Assembly: GCF_003298775.1 (NCBI RefSeq)
Contig: NZ_QNTQ01000006.1
Span: forward strand, 186,001 to 250,000
DNA: 64,000 nt
Direction: 5' to 3'
Source: Rhodosalinus halophilus
GTDB lineage: Bacteria > Pseudomonadota > Alphaproteobacteria > Rhodobacterales > Rhodobacteraceae
The translations under genes and the position numbers were made by a program. Under the pieces are notes generated by a model. That model made no database searches and had not been told where the DNA came from. It was given only the letters and a program-made list of their open reading frames with translations. This document shows, piece by piece, positions 55,901 to 63,814 of the stretch. Position 1 is the stretch's first letter, and every line of letters starts with the position of its first letter.

Positions 55901-56599
55901 TCACGGTTCCCTGTCATACCCGGCATCCAGCCGGTAGCCTACGCCGCGCACCGTGACCAGTTTCGGGGCGTCCGGCTGGGCCAGTTTCTTCCGCAGGCGG
56001 GCCATGTAGACGTCGACGACATTCGTCAGCGGATCGGCATCGGCACCCCAGGCATGGGACAGGATCCGCTCGCGGCTGTGGACCCGGTCCGGGTTGGTCA
56101 CGAAGAGCCACAGAACGTCGAACTCGAGGCGCGTGAGGCCAAGATCGTTGTCGTTCAGGCGCGCCTGCCGCCGGCCGCGGTCCAGCGTCAATGCGCCGAT
56201 CACCGCGCTCTCAGCGGGCTGGCCCGGCACCGTGCCGTTGCCTCGGCGCAAGAGCGCGGAGAGACGCGCAAGCAGGACGTCGAAGGCGAAGGGCTTGGCG
56301 AGATAGTCGTCAGCGCCCCGTTCCAGCCCCTCTACGATGTCTTCGTCCGCGTCCCGTGCCGTCAGCATCAGGATCGGTGCCGAGACCCCGCCCGCGCGCA
56401 ACCGTTCGCACACCTCCATGCCGCTGATATCGGGAACCATGACATCGAGAACGATCACCGCGTGCTCGCCCGAGAGGCCGGCGGCGAGCGCCTCGGCCCC
56501 GGTCGCCACGCAGGTCACGTCATAGCCCTCGGCGGCGAGGCCGCGCGTGACGAAGGACGCGATGCGCGCCTCGTCCTCCAGCAGGAGAAGGGGGATCAT
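55901..56599 (-). CDS. OmpR-family response regulator of the Asp-rich protein locus
   Basis: A 232-residue regulator. Receiver: LLLLEDEARIASFV, acceptor Asp52 in VIVLDVMVPDISG, MLTARDADED and AKPFAFDVL. Winged-helix domain: LGLTRLEFDVLWLFVTNPDRVHSRERIL and DVYMARLRKKLAQ, ending VTVRGVGYRLD. Overlaps the kinase gene by ATGA. It probably binds the direct GTTCATGT repeats about 2.2 kb away, upstream of the divergent operons. Confidence 0.92.
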   Translation of the reverse strand: MIPLLLLEDEARIASFVTRGLAAEGYDVTCVATGAEALAAGLSGEHAVIVLDVMVPDISGMEVCERLRAGGVSAPILMLTARDADEDIVEGLERGADDYLAKPFAFDVLLARLSALLRRGNGTVPGQPAESAVIGALTLDRGRRQARLNDNDLGLTRLEFDVLWLFVTNPDRVHSRERILSHAWGADADPLTNVVDVYMARLRKKLAQPDAPKLVTVRGVGYRLDAGYDREP

Positions 56600-58173
56600 G
56601 GGGCGGCTCCTTCTTCGGTGACGGGCAAGGTCAGCGTGACGCAGGTTCCCTGGCCTTCGTGGCTGTCGATGGTCAGCCTGCCCCCGTGCGCCTCTGCGAT
56701 GGCCTTGGCGACCGGCAGGCCCAGACCCGTCCCGCCGGGAAGGGCGTTCGACCCGCGCACGAAGCGGTCGAAGACATGCGGCAGGTCGGCCCTCGGGATG
56801 CCGATGCCGCTGTCGCGGACGGCGACGGTCACCTCTGCGCCTGCGCGCTGCGCCTCGAGCGAAACGGTGCCGCCGTCAGGCGAATAGCGGAGCGCGTTGT
56901 CCAGCAGCACCATCACAAGCTGGTGCAGGCGCCCGCGGTCCACCTCGACCACCGAGGCGAGCGCGCCCGGGTCTCCGGTCAGCGTGATGGAGGGATCCGG
57001 CGCCAATTGACCCGCCACGGCGACGGTCTGTTCCAGAAACTCGCCAAGCGGCGCGCGCGAGAGCCGCAGCGGCGCTTCGCCGGCGTCGCGGCGCGCCACG
57101 AACAGCAGGTCGTCTACCAGGCGGCTCATGTGCCTGCTCTGCTCGACCACGGCGGCCAGCGCATCCTGGGCCTGCGCGCCAAGCGTCGCCTCGCCCGCGC
57201 GCAGCGCGACCTCGGCCTCGCCGCGCATCACCGTCAGCGGCGTCCGCAGCTCGTGGCTCACGTCCGCAAGGAAGCGGCGGCGCGTCTCGTCCTGCGCGGC
57301 GAGGCGGGCATTGGCCTCTTCGAGTTCCGCGGTGCGCGCGGCGACCCTGCGCTGCAACTCTTCCTCCTCCGCGCGCAGCGCCCGGTCGGAGCGTTCGATC
57401 TGCGCCGCCATCAGGTTGAAGTCGCGGCTCAGCCGGCCCAGTTCGTCGCGCCCGCCTTCGGGGATGCGGAACGACAGGTCGCCCTGCGCAAGACGAGACG
57501 CGCCCTCGACGAGCGACCCGAAGGGGCGCATGAAGGACGACAGCAGCGCCAGCGTGCCGGCGACCGCCGCGAGGAGCGTCAGCAGGCCGGCCGCGGTGCC
57601 CGCCTGTGCGCTGCGCCGGCTGAGCCGGGCGATGTCCGTGCGCGCCGCGATGACCTCGGCGGCCTCTTCCGCGACCGCCAGATCCACCAGCGGCGCCAGC
57701 CTTTCGTCAAGCGCCTCGACCACCGTCATCAGTGGCCCGGCCAGCGCATTGATCGGCTGCGGGCCGAAGGATCCGGGCGGGATCTGCCCGAAGGCGGATT
57801 CGATATCGTCGAGCACCGCGTCGATCCGGTCCAGCCGCGCCAGGTCCGCTGCCTCGCCCTCGCCGCGCAGGGCGATCTCCTGCTCCACGATTCCGCGGAT
57901 CGTCTCGACGTCCTGGCGCACGGCGGCCTTGGTCTCGGCCAGGCGCTCCATCGTGTCTGTGGAGGGCGCCGCGGCCGCGGTGATCTGCAGCCGCAGCAGG
58001 TCGCTGATGTTCGTCTCCATCGCGAGGTAGAGGGCGAGCTGATCCTCGGCGAGCGTGACCGACTCGAGCCCGCGCTCGATGCCCCGCGCGAGCACCAGGA
58101 TCAGCGTTGCGCAGACGGCAGCGCCGCAGGCCAGCAGAACGGCGAAGCCCACGATCTTGGTCCGGAACTGCAT
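56596..58173 (-). CDS. Membrane sensor histidine kinase
   Basis: A 525-residue kinase. Membrane helix 1 (about 8-30), a periplasmic sensing domain (about 31-185), helix 2 (about 192-215) and a HAMP domain (FMRPFGSLVEGASRLAQGDLS) precede a coiled coil. The H-box FLADVSHELRTPLTVMRGE has the phospho-accepting His307. The ATPase has VMVLLDNALRYSPDGG, VRDSGIGIP and GGTGLGLPVAKAIAEAHGG. It forms an operon with the response regulator and follows the Asp-rich protein gene by 28 bp. The periplasmic signal is unknown. Confidence 0.93.
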   Translation of the reverse strand: MQFRTKIVGFAVLLACGAAVCATLILVLARGIERGLESVTLAEDQLALYLAMETNISDLLRLQITAAAAPSTDTMERLAETKAAVRQDVETIRGIVEQEIALRGEGEAADLARLDRIDAVLDDIESAFGQIPPGSFGPQPINALAGPLMTVVEALDERLAPLVDLAVAEEAAEVIAARTDIARLSRRSAQAGTAAGLLTLLAAVAGTLALLSSFMRPFGSLVEGASRLAQGDLSFRIPEGGRDELGRLSRDFNLMAAQIERSDRALRAEEEELQRRVAARTAELEEANARLAAQDETRRRFLADVSHELRTPLTVMRGEAEVALRAGEATLGAQAQDALAAVVEQSRHMSRLVDDLLFVARRDAGEAPLRLSRAPLGEFLEQTVAVAGQLAPDPSITLTGDPGALASVVEVDRGRLHQLVMVLLDNALRYSPDGGTVSLEAQRAGAEVTVAVRDSGIGIPRADLPHVFDRFVRGSNALPGGTGLGLPVAKAIAEAHGGRLTIDSHEGQGTCVTLTLPVTEEGAAP

Positions 58174-58201
58174 GGCTCAGACGCGAACCTCCGCGGGGCG
58201 G

Positions 58202-58702
58202 TCAATCGTCCCCGCCATCGCCGTCACCATCCCCGTCGCCATCGCCATCCCCGTCACCATCCCCGTCGCCATCGCCGTCCCCGTCGCCATCGTCGCCGTC
58301 GTCGCCCCAGCCACCATCGTCGTCACTGTCCCAGCCGCCGTCGTCGTCGTCCCAACCGTCGTCATCGTCGCTGTCGTGGCCGTCGCGTTCCCCGCCCAAC
58401 GAGGACGATCCGCGCGCCTCGCCGCCCTGCGGCTGCGGCGGCGCCGGCCGTCGCACCACGTAGCCCATCTCGCGGATGGTGTCGTAGAGCGCCTGGGCCG
58501 TCGCCATGTCGCCGCGACGTTCGGCGCGGACGGCCCGTTGCGCCAGCAGGCGGACAACGTCGGGGATGTCCTGCTGGACCAGGACCACGGGCGGCTCGGG
58601 TCGCGACAGCGCGAGGCCGTGGGGGATCGACGCGGCCGCGCCGGCACGCGACGAGACGGCCGCCATGACAAGCGCTAGAGCAATCGCTCTGACAGATGTC
58701 AT
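58202..58702 (-). CDS. Secreted protein with Asp/Gly/Trp-rich tail and (Gly-Asp) repeat
   Basis: A 166-residue protein. The signal peptide covers about residues 1-23. A short helical domain (about 30-90) includes DIPDVVRLLAQRAVRAERRG and ALYDTIREMGYVVRRP. The tail from about residue 95 is very acidic: GW-containing units such as DDGWDDDDGGWDSDDDGGW, then more than a dozen consecutive Gly-Asp pairs. It is the first gene of the kinase/regulator operon and divergent from an aspartyl hydroxylase-like gene. The tail may bind Ca2+ or be a modification substrate; neither is shown. An alternative reading of the repeat on the other strand lacks a signal and start. Confidence 0.75.
   Translation of the reverse strand: MTSVRAIALALVMAAVSSRAGAAASIPHGLALSRPEPPVVLVQQDIPDVVRLLAQRAVRAERRGDMATAQALYDTIREMGYVVRRPAPPQPQGGEARGSSSLGGERDGHDSDDDDGWDDDDGGWDSDDDGGWGDDGDDGDGDGDGDGDGDGDGDGDGDGDGDGGDD
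58209..58300. repeat. Tandem repeat encoding the Gly-Asp tail
   Basis: A 30-bp unit (58221-58250 and 58251-58280) occurs twice with one difference, itself built from 6-bp CCNTCN units. It encodes Gly-Asp pairs on the minus strand. Its length is likely to vary between strains by slippage. Confidence 0.8.
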
Positions 58703-58822
58703 TCCGGAGACCCCTTCGTGGCGTGCCGTGCCGCCCATGCGCAACGACAGGCCCATCCCGCCGGAGGACCCGCCGCGAAGATGCCCCGCCACAGGGCGTC
58801 AAGTCCAGCGTGTCCCCCCGAT

Positions 58823-58863
58823 CATGAACACGGATTAACGAGCTGTTCATGTCCGGTTCATGT
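58823..58863. promoter_or_regulatory. Candidate response-regulator operator, repeated GTTCATG(T)
   Basis: GTTCATGT occurs at 58845-58852 and again at 58856-58863, exactly 11 bp apart, as for tandem sites of OmpR/PhoB-type regulators. A third partial copy in inverse orientation (CATGAAC, 58823-58829) lies 22 bp before the first. The cluster sits between the Asp-rich protein gene and the hydroxylase operon, where it could control both directions. Confidence 0.6.
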
Positions 58864-58937
58864 TCGCGACAGGACCGGCTCAGATGCGGCGCCTAGGCTT
58901 GGGAACATCCGAAGCCGAGCCAAAGGAGGGCCCAAGC

Positions 58938-59540
58938 ATGAAATACTTCAAGCGCATCCTGCACGACATCCCGACCGAACCGCTGCTGAACGAGATCGCC
59001 TCGGTCGACGACGCCTGGGCGCAGGCGACCGGTCGGCAGGAAAAGATCGCCGTCCAGCGCGAGGCGCTGGCGATCCCGCTGCGCGGCCTGCGCAAGTCGA
59101 TGATCTACGGGCGTCCGCGGCGCGACGTGCACGAAAGCCGCTGGACCACCACGTCCGAGGCGTTCCCCCTGGCGCGGGCCTTCATCACCGATGTGGCGGT
59201 GCGGCTGGACGCCGACCTGAGCCGCGCCAAGATCGTCTGCCTGCCGGCCGGCCGCCGGGTCTATCCCCACATCGACCGAGGCGAATACTACCGACTGCGC
59301 GGGCGTTACCACATGGTGCTGAAGTCCACCGCCGGCTCCTGGATGAAGGCGGGGGACGAGGAAGTGCGGATGCGCGAGGGCGAGCTCTGGTGGTTCGACA
59401 ACGACCAGATGCACGAGGCGCAGAATGACGGCGACGAGGACCGCATCCACATCATCTTCGACCTGCTCCCCGCCGCGATGCGCGAGAAGGCCGCCGCGGC
59501 GACCGAACGTGCGCGGCTTGCCTCGATTACGGCGGCCTGA
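58938..59540 (+). CDS. Aspartyl/asparaginyl beta-hydroxylase-like dioxygenase
   Basis: A 200-residue Fe(II)/2OG-type enzyme of the Asp_Arg_Hydrox fold, without a membrane anchor. The first metal His and the Asp are in YPHIDRGEYYRLRGRYHMVL, and the second His in WWFDNDQMHEAQN, followed by DRIHIIFDLL. Family members hydroxylate Asp or Asn side chains in proteins or free amino acids. AAAGGAGGG precedes the ATG. It is the first gene of a rightward operon, divergent from the Asp-rich secreted protein gene, which makes that protein an attractive but unproven substrate. Confidence 0.88.
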   Translation: MKYFKRILHDIPTEPLLNEIASVDDAWAQATGRQEKIAVQREALAIPLRGLRKSMIYGRPRRDVHESRWTTTSEAFPLARAFITDVAVRLDADLSRAKIVCLPAGRRVYPHIDRGEYYRLRGRYHMVLKSTAGSWMKAGDEEVRMREGELWWFDNDQMHEAQNDGDEDRIHIIFDLLPAAMREKAAAATERARLASITAA

Positions 59541-59543
59541 TCG

Positions 59544-60401
59544 ATGGAGCACGCCGTACCCGTCTTTCGGCCGGGGGTGCCCGGCCTGATCCCGGACGCC
59601 TGGATCCTGGGATCCGCCTGCGGCCCGGCGGCGCCAGCCGTCGTCGCCGTGCACGGCATCACGCGCGGCGTGGAAGAGATGGTGTCCCATCTACTGCCGC
59701 GCGCCGGCGCCACCGGCCGGACGCTGGTAGTGCCGCATTTCGACGCGACGCACTGGCCCCGCTACCAGCGGGCCGCCTGCCGTAACCGCGCCGACTGGGC
59801 GCTTCTCCGCCTGATGGCGGCCCTGCGTCACGAAGGCTGGGTAAGCGCGGCGCCCTTCGACCTTTCGGGCTTCTCGGGGGGCGGGCAGTTCGCGCATCGT
59901 TTCACCTGGCTCTATCCAGCGATGGTGGGCCGGCTCTGCGCCACCGCGCCCGGCTGGTGGACCTTTCCCGATGCCGGGACGGCATGGCCGCTGGGCATTG
60001 GCGGGGCGGCGCGCGATGCCTGCCGCGCCTTCCAGATGCGGGCCAACCTGCGTCGGTTCCTCGACCGCCGGATCGTCGTCTGCGTCGGCGGTGACGATGT
60101 CGAGCGCGACGAGAACCTCCGGCAGGGCGAGGACATCGACGCCCGGCAGGGGCCGAACCGGCTGGCCCGTGCCCGGCGCTGGTGTGCCGAGGCAGAGGCC
60201 TGTGCCCGCGCCGAGGGGCTGACGCCTGCGATCTCGCTGCGCGTGCTGCAGGGCTGCGGGCACAACTTCGTGGAATGTGTCACGCGCGGCGGCCTCGACC
60301 ACGACTTCATCCAACCGCTCGCGCGCTGCGCGGGCTGCCGCAAGGCCCTTGCCTGCACAGCAGGCCGTGCGGCGCAGCAACCGGAAAGGACAGCAGCATG
60401 A
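59544..60401 (+). CDS. Alpha/beta hydrolase
   Basis: A 285-residue hydrolase with no signal peptide. VVAVHGITRGVEEMV includes the oxyanion-hole HG, DLSGFSGGGQFAHRF the nucleophile elbow with Ser, and LQGCGHNFVECV the catalytic His. The tail has several Cys residues (ARCAGCRKALACTAG) that could bind metal. It follows the hydroxylase gene after 3 bp and overlaps the next by ATGA. The substrate may be an ester or peptide conjugate; unknown. Confidence 0.83.
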   Translation: MEHAVPVFRPGVPGLIPDAWILGSACGPAAPAVVAVHGITRGVEEMVSHLLPRAGATGRTLVVPHFDATHWPRYQRAACRNRADWALLRLMAALRHEGWVSAAPFDLSGFSGGGQFAHRFTWLYPAMVGRLCATAPGWWTFPDAGTAWPLGIGGAARDACRAFQMRANLRRFLDRRIVVCVGGDDVERDENLRQGEDIDARQGPNRLARARRWCAEAEACARAEGLTPAISLRVLQGCGHNFVECVTRGGLDHDFIQPLARCAGCRKALACTAGRAAQQPERTAA

Positions 60402-61462
60402 CGACGATCACACGCCCCGCGCTGCGGCCTGCGTCCCCAGCCGCGGGCGCCAAGTGGAGCTTCGCCGCGCGCCGTGCCGCGCCCGGCGACGCCGTGCAGC
60501 TCGACACCGACCTTGGCGCCGCAGGGTCGGGCGACCTGGTGCTGGCCGAGGTCACCCGCGTCGGTAGCCACAAGCGCCTGCAACTGGCGGACGGCCGCTA
60601 TTCGCCGCTCTGGCCCGGCGACAGGATCGTCGTCGCCTGTGCCGACCGCTACGCGGTGGACCAGTTCCACGGCCTCGCGCGCCTGTCGGAAAAGGGCGCC
60701 GACCTGCTGGCCGGCGGCGGGATCGCGGGCGAGATCCTGTCGCGCAACGACCGCGTGTCGCAGGCCACGCGCCTTGCCGTGCTGGGGCGTCTTGCCGACG
60801 GCGACGGCACCGCGATCAACGTCGACCGCTACGCGCTGCCGCCCGCCGCACCGGGCCGGCCGGCCCTTGTCATCGCGGTTCTGGGCACCGGAATGAACGC
60901 CGGCAAGACGGCTGCTGCCGCGGGTCTGGTCAATGGCTTTGCCCGGCTGGGCCGGCGCGTGGCCGCGATCAAGGCCACCGGCACCGGGTCGTTCGGCGAC
61001 GTCGCCGAATACGAGGCGGCGGGCGCCGCGCAGGTGCTCGACTTCACCGATGCCGGCATGGCCTCGACATATCGTCAGCCCTTGGAGCGCGTGATCGCCG
61101 CGATCGACCGGTTGCTCGCCCATGCCGCCGACTCCGACGTGGCGGTTGTCGAGCTGGCGGACGGCGTCTCGCAGGTGGAAACCGCGGCGCTGCTGTCGCG
61201 CCCGGAGGTCGTGGCGCGCTTCGACGGAACGATCCTTGCGGTGCCCGAGGCAATGGCGGCCCGTGGCGGGCTGTCCTGGCTCGCGGAGCGGGGCATTTCA
61301 CCCCTTGCGCTGACCGGCGTGATCACCCGCGCGCCGTTGGCAGCACAGGAAGTGTCAGAGGCGACCGGGCTGCCGGTCCTGTGCCGCACGTCGCTCGCGG
61401 ACCCCGCCACCGCCTCGGCCTTGGAGGCGCGGTTCGCCGAGCGCGACCGCAGTGCGGCATGA
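60398..61462 (+). CDS. DUF1611-like P-loop protein
   Basis: A 354-residue cytoplasmic protein. An N-terminal beta-rich domain (about 20-145) precedes a P-loop domain: VIAVLGTGMNAGKTAAAAG is Walker A, AAIKATGTGSFGDV follows, and VAVVELADGVSQVETAALL is the likely Walker B region. This matches the DUF1611 C-terminal NTPase fold; a related protein takes part in D-glutamate metabolism in Pseudomonas. Here an acidic amino acid substrate would fit the neighbours, as inference. It overlaps both neighbours by 4 bp. Confidence 0.78.
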   Translation: MTTITRPALRPASPAAGAKWSFAARRAAPGDAVQLDTDLGAAGSGDLVLAEVTRVGSHKRLQLADGRYSPLWPGDRIVVACADRYAVDQFHGLARLSEKGADLLAGGGIAGEILSRNDRVSQATRLAVLGRLADGDGTAINVDRYALPPAAPGRPALVIAVLGTGMNAGKTAAAAGLVNGFARLGRRVAAIKATGTGSFGDVAEYEAAGAAQVLDFTDAGMASTYRQPLERVIAAIDRLLAHAADSDVAVVELADGVSQVETAALLSRPEVVARFDGTILAVPEAMAARGGLSWLAERGISPLALTGVITRAPLAAQEVSEATGLPVLCRTSLADPATASALEARFAERDRSAA

Positions 61463-63069
61463 GCCGGCGTCCGAAAATCCTTGAGGGAGAGCGGCGCCGC
61501 GCATTGGCCGTGCTTGTGACGCTCTCCTTCGGACAGGCGGGCGCGATGGTCGCCACGGCCTTCGCGACCCGCGATGTCTTCGTCTTCCTGCGCGAACGAG
61601 GGGAGGCGATGCCGGTTGGCGCGCTGGCGGTGATCGCGGCGAGCGGACTCGCCCTCTTTGCCTGTCGCGCGCTCGAAGGGCGGGTGGGCGAGCGTGCCGG
61701 CCAGAGCTACGCTGCCGCGATCCGCCGGACCCTCTTCCTGCATGTCTCTCGCATGCCGGTCAGCGCCGTGGCGCGCCGCCGCTCCGGCGCGCTGGCCTTG
61801 CGCTATGTCGGCGATCTGGCCGCCTTCAAGGGCTGGATCGCGCGCGGCCTCTCGCGGCTGATCTCGGCCGCCGTGACCATCCCCGCCGCGCTGGTCGTGC
61901 TCTACCTGTTGGAGCCCTGGCTGCTGGTGGCCGCGATCGGACCGCTCGGCGCGGTCATGGCCGGAATCCTGCTGTTGAGCTCATCCTTGGGCGAAGCGCA
62001 TTCGGATCTGCGCAGCCGGCGCGCACGCCTTGCCGCCGCTATGGCCGAGCGTCTGCCGCAAGGCATCCAGCTGCGCCGCTCCGGCCGGCTGCGCACCGAA
62101 CTGCGGGCGTTGAAGGGCTGGTCCGGCGACGTCGCGGAGGCAGGGGTGCGCCGCGAATCCCTGTCCGCGACGGTGCGCGCGCTGCCCGACGCCGGCGCGG
62201 GCTTGGCGGGCGCGCTGTGCCTCGGCACTTGCATGCATCTGGGCCTTGGCATCCCCGAGGCGGTGGCCGCGCTGACCGCGCTCACGCTCATCGTCTGGCC
62301 GCTGCGGCAGCTCGCCGACGTGGCCGACCGGCGGCGCGCGTTCCTGGTCGCGTCGGCAAAGCTGGACCGGCTGTTGCAAACGCCCCGAATGCCTGCCACC
62401 CGGATCGAGGCCGGGACGCAGGACGCCCCGGCGATCGAACTCGAAGCGGCCGGGTTGCCGGGTGGCGGGCGCATCGACCTGATCCTTCAGCGCGGTGAGT
62501 GCCGCAGGCTGGCCGGCCCTTCCGGCAGCGGCAAGAGCGCCCTGCTGCTTGCACTCGCAGGGTTCGACAGACGGGTCGAGGCGCGGCGGTTCGCTGTGCT
62601 CGGACAGACCCCGGAAGCGCTCGCGCCCGGCGAAGTGCTGTACCTTGGCCGGCAGGCGCCAGGGCTTGCAGGATCGCTGCGCCGCGAGGTCACCCTCGGC
62701 ATCGGTCGCATGCCCGACGACACTGAAATCGAAGCCGCCGTGGAATCGGCAGGGCTCGGCCCGATGGTGTCGAGGATCAGCGGCCTTGGAGGCAAGATCA
62801 GCGAGGGCCGCCGCAACCTTACCGCCTCGGAGCAAGCCGGCCTGCTGCTGGCGCGGGCCCTGCTTGCCCGGCCGAAACTCGCCCTCGTGGATGCCGACGA
62901 GATAGGACTTGGCCGGCAGGCCCTCGGTCGCCTGCTCGATCACCTGGCCTCGGTCGGTGCAGCTTCGCTGGTCGTCACATCGGATGCCGAAGCGATCCTT
63001 CGACTGGGTCCTCCCGTCCTGCTGCACGCGCCGAAGCCGCGCGCGTCAAGCGTGTCGAGCGACTCATAG
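61459..63069 (+). CDS. ABC exporter-like protein with degenerate ATPase motifs
   Basis: A 536-residue fused permease-ATPase. Six hydrophobic helices occupy about residues 15-310. The ATPase keeps Walker A (GPSGSGKSALLLAL). The signature LSGGQ is replaced by LTASEQAGLLLARALL, Walker B reads LALVDADE, and the H-loop His is Ser in VVTSDAEAIL. It is last in the hydroxylase operon. The half-transporter would dimerise; weak or absent ATP hydrolysis is possible. Its 3' end overlaps a converging gene by 6 bp. Confidence 0.85.
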   Translation: MSRRPKILEGERRRALAVLVTLSFGQAGAMVATAFATRDVFVFLRERGEAMPVGALAVIAASGLALFACRALEGRVGERAGQSYAAAIRRTLFLHVSRMPVSAVARRRSGALALRYVGDLAAFKGWIARGLSRLISAAVTIPAALVVLYLLEPWLLVAAIGPLGAVMAGILLLSSSLGEAHSDLRSRRARLAAAMAERLPQGIQLRRSGRLRTELRALKGWSGDVAEAGVRRESLSATVRALPDAGAGLAGALCLGTCMHLGLGIPEAVAALTALTLIVWPLRQLADVADRRRAFLVASAKLDRLLQTPRMPATRIEAGTQDAPAIELEAAGLPGGGRIDLILQRGECRRLAGPSGSGKSALLLALAGFDRRVEARRFAVLGQTPEALAPGEVLYLGRQAPGLAGSLRREVTLGIGRMPDDTEIEAAVESAGLGPMVSRISGLGGKISEGRRNLTASEQAGLLLARALLARPKLALVDADEIGLGRQALGRLLDHLASVGAASLVVTSDAEAILRLGPPVLLHAPKPRASSVSSDS

Positions 63070-63303
63070 TGGATGGCGGAGAACGCCTTTACCGTTTCGA
63101 GCGGCTGGCTTCACGATCCTTCCGCAAGATACGGGAGGCGACAGCTCTCGCAGCATTCCCCCGTCGGACCAATCGAGTTCGGCGAAATAGCGCTCGACGA
63201 TCTCGGCCATCGCCGGATCGTCGTCGCGATCCTCCAGCGCCTCGATGATCTGACCGATCATTTCCTCGCCGGCGGCGGAAACAACCTGAAACGGGTCGGG
63301 CAT
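63064..63303 (-). CDS. Short protein, possibly a truncated methyltransferase N-terminus
   Basis: A 79-residue product. The start DPFQVVSAAGEEMIGQIIEA and the following helix ERYFAELDWSDGG recall the leader of class I SAM-dependent methyltransferases. The sequence ends where the glycine-rich SAM motif would begin, giving a basic tail (PAARNGKGVLRHPL). AAAGGA lies 8 bp upstream, so it is probably expressed or recently was. It may be a pseudogene cut by rearrangement. Confidence 0.5.
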   Translation of the reverse strand: MPDPFQVVSAAGEEMIGQIIEALEDRDDDPAMAEIVERYFAELDWSDGGMLRELSPPVSCGRIVKPAARNGKGVLRHPL

Positions 63304-63361
63304 GAACACGTCCTTTCCGATGGGTCTTCTGCTCCGATGTCGTTGCGACGGCCAGCAGTGA

Positions 63362-63733
63362 TCAGCCGACAGTCGCCCAGGACTTGCTGGAGATGCGCCA
63401 GCCTTCGTCCGAGCGCACCAGCGTGAGGAACTCGCGCGCGTTCCCGCCGAAGAAACCCCGTTCGTGGACACGGGCGAGGGCGACACCGCCGGCGATCTCG
63501 ATGTCGCCGATCTCGACCCGGTGATCGGCGCCGGTCGCGCCAGGCTCCAACTCGGCAGAAGCCCAGTCGAAGAGCGTCTCTATCGGAGCGGCCATCAGTT
63601 CGTCTCCGAAATCGCCGAACATGTTGGCGTGCTCGTGGAACGCGGATCTCAGAAGCGCGACGTCTGCCGTGCGCATGCCTTCCACATAGCGGTCGATGGT
63701 CTCGCGGATCGCGATGTCGTCGGATGTCCGCAT
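63362..63733 (-). CDS. NTF2-like (SnoaL/lumazine-binding-type) protein
   Basis: A 123-residue single-domain protein. IRETIDRYVEGMRTADVALLRSAFHEHANMFG is the N-terminal helix region, then IETLFDWASAE, VEIGDIEIAGGVALARV and REFLTLVRSDEGWRISSKSW form the curved sheet of the NTF2 fold. No catalytic role can be assigned. GAAGGAGA lies upstream of the ATG at 63733. Confidence 0.8.
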   Translation of the reverse strand: MRTSDDIAIRETIDRYVEGMRTADVALLRSAFHEHANMFGDFGDELMAAPIETLFDWASAELEPGATGADHRVEIGDIEIAGGVALARVHERGFFGGNAREFLTLVRSDEGWRISSKSWATVG

Positions 63734-63814
63734 GGTCGTCTCCTTCCGTCGAGTTTTATGCGACAGTCGGGAGCGGAACCGATTCGTGTCGGAAAAACGT
63801 CGGTCGCGCGTCGG

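Noticed and set aside
58203..58320. Possible CRISPR-like array
   Set aside because: The repeats are contiguous coding microsatellite units without spacers.
58055..58678. Plus-strand frames through the Gly-Asp repeat giving Pro-Ser or Val/Ala/Ile repeats
   Set aside because: They lack a good start and signal, while the minus frame has a signal peptide, a globular part and an operon position.
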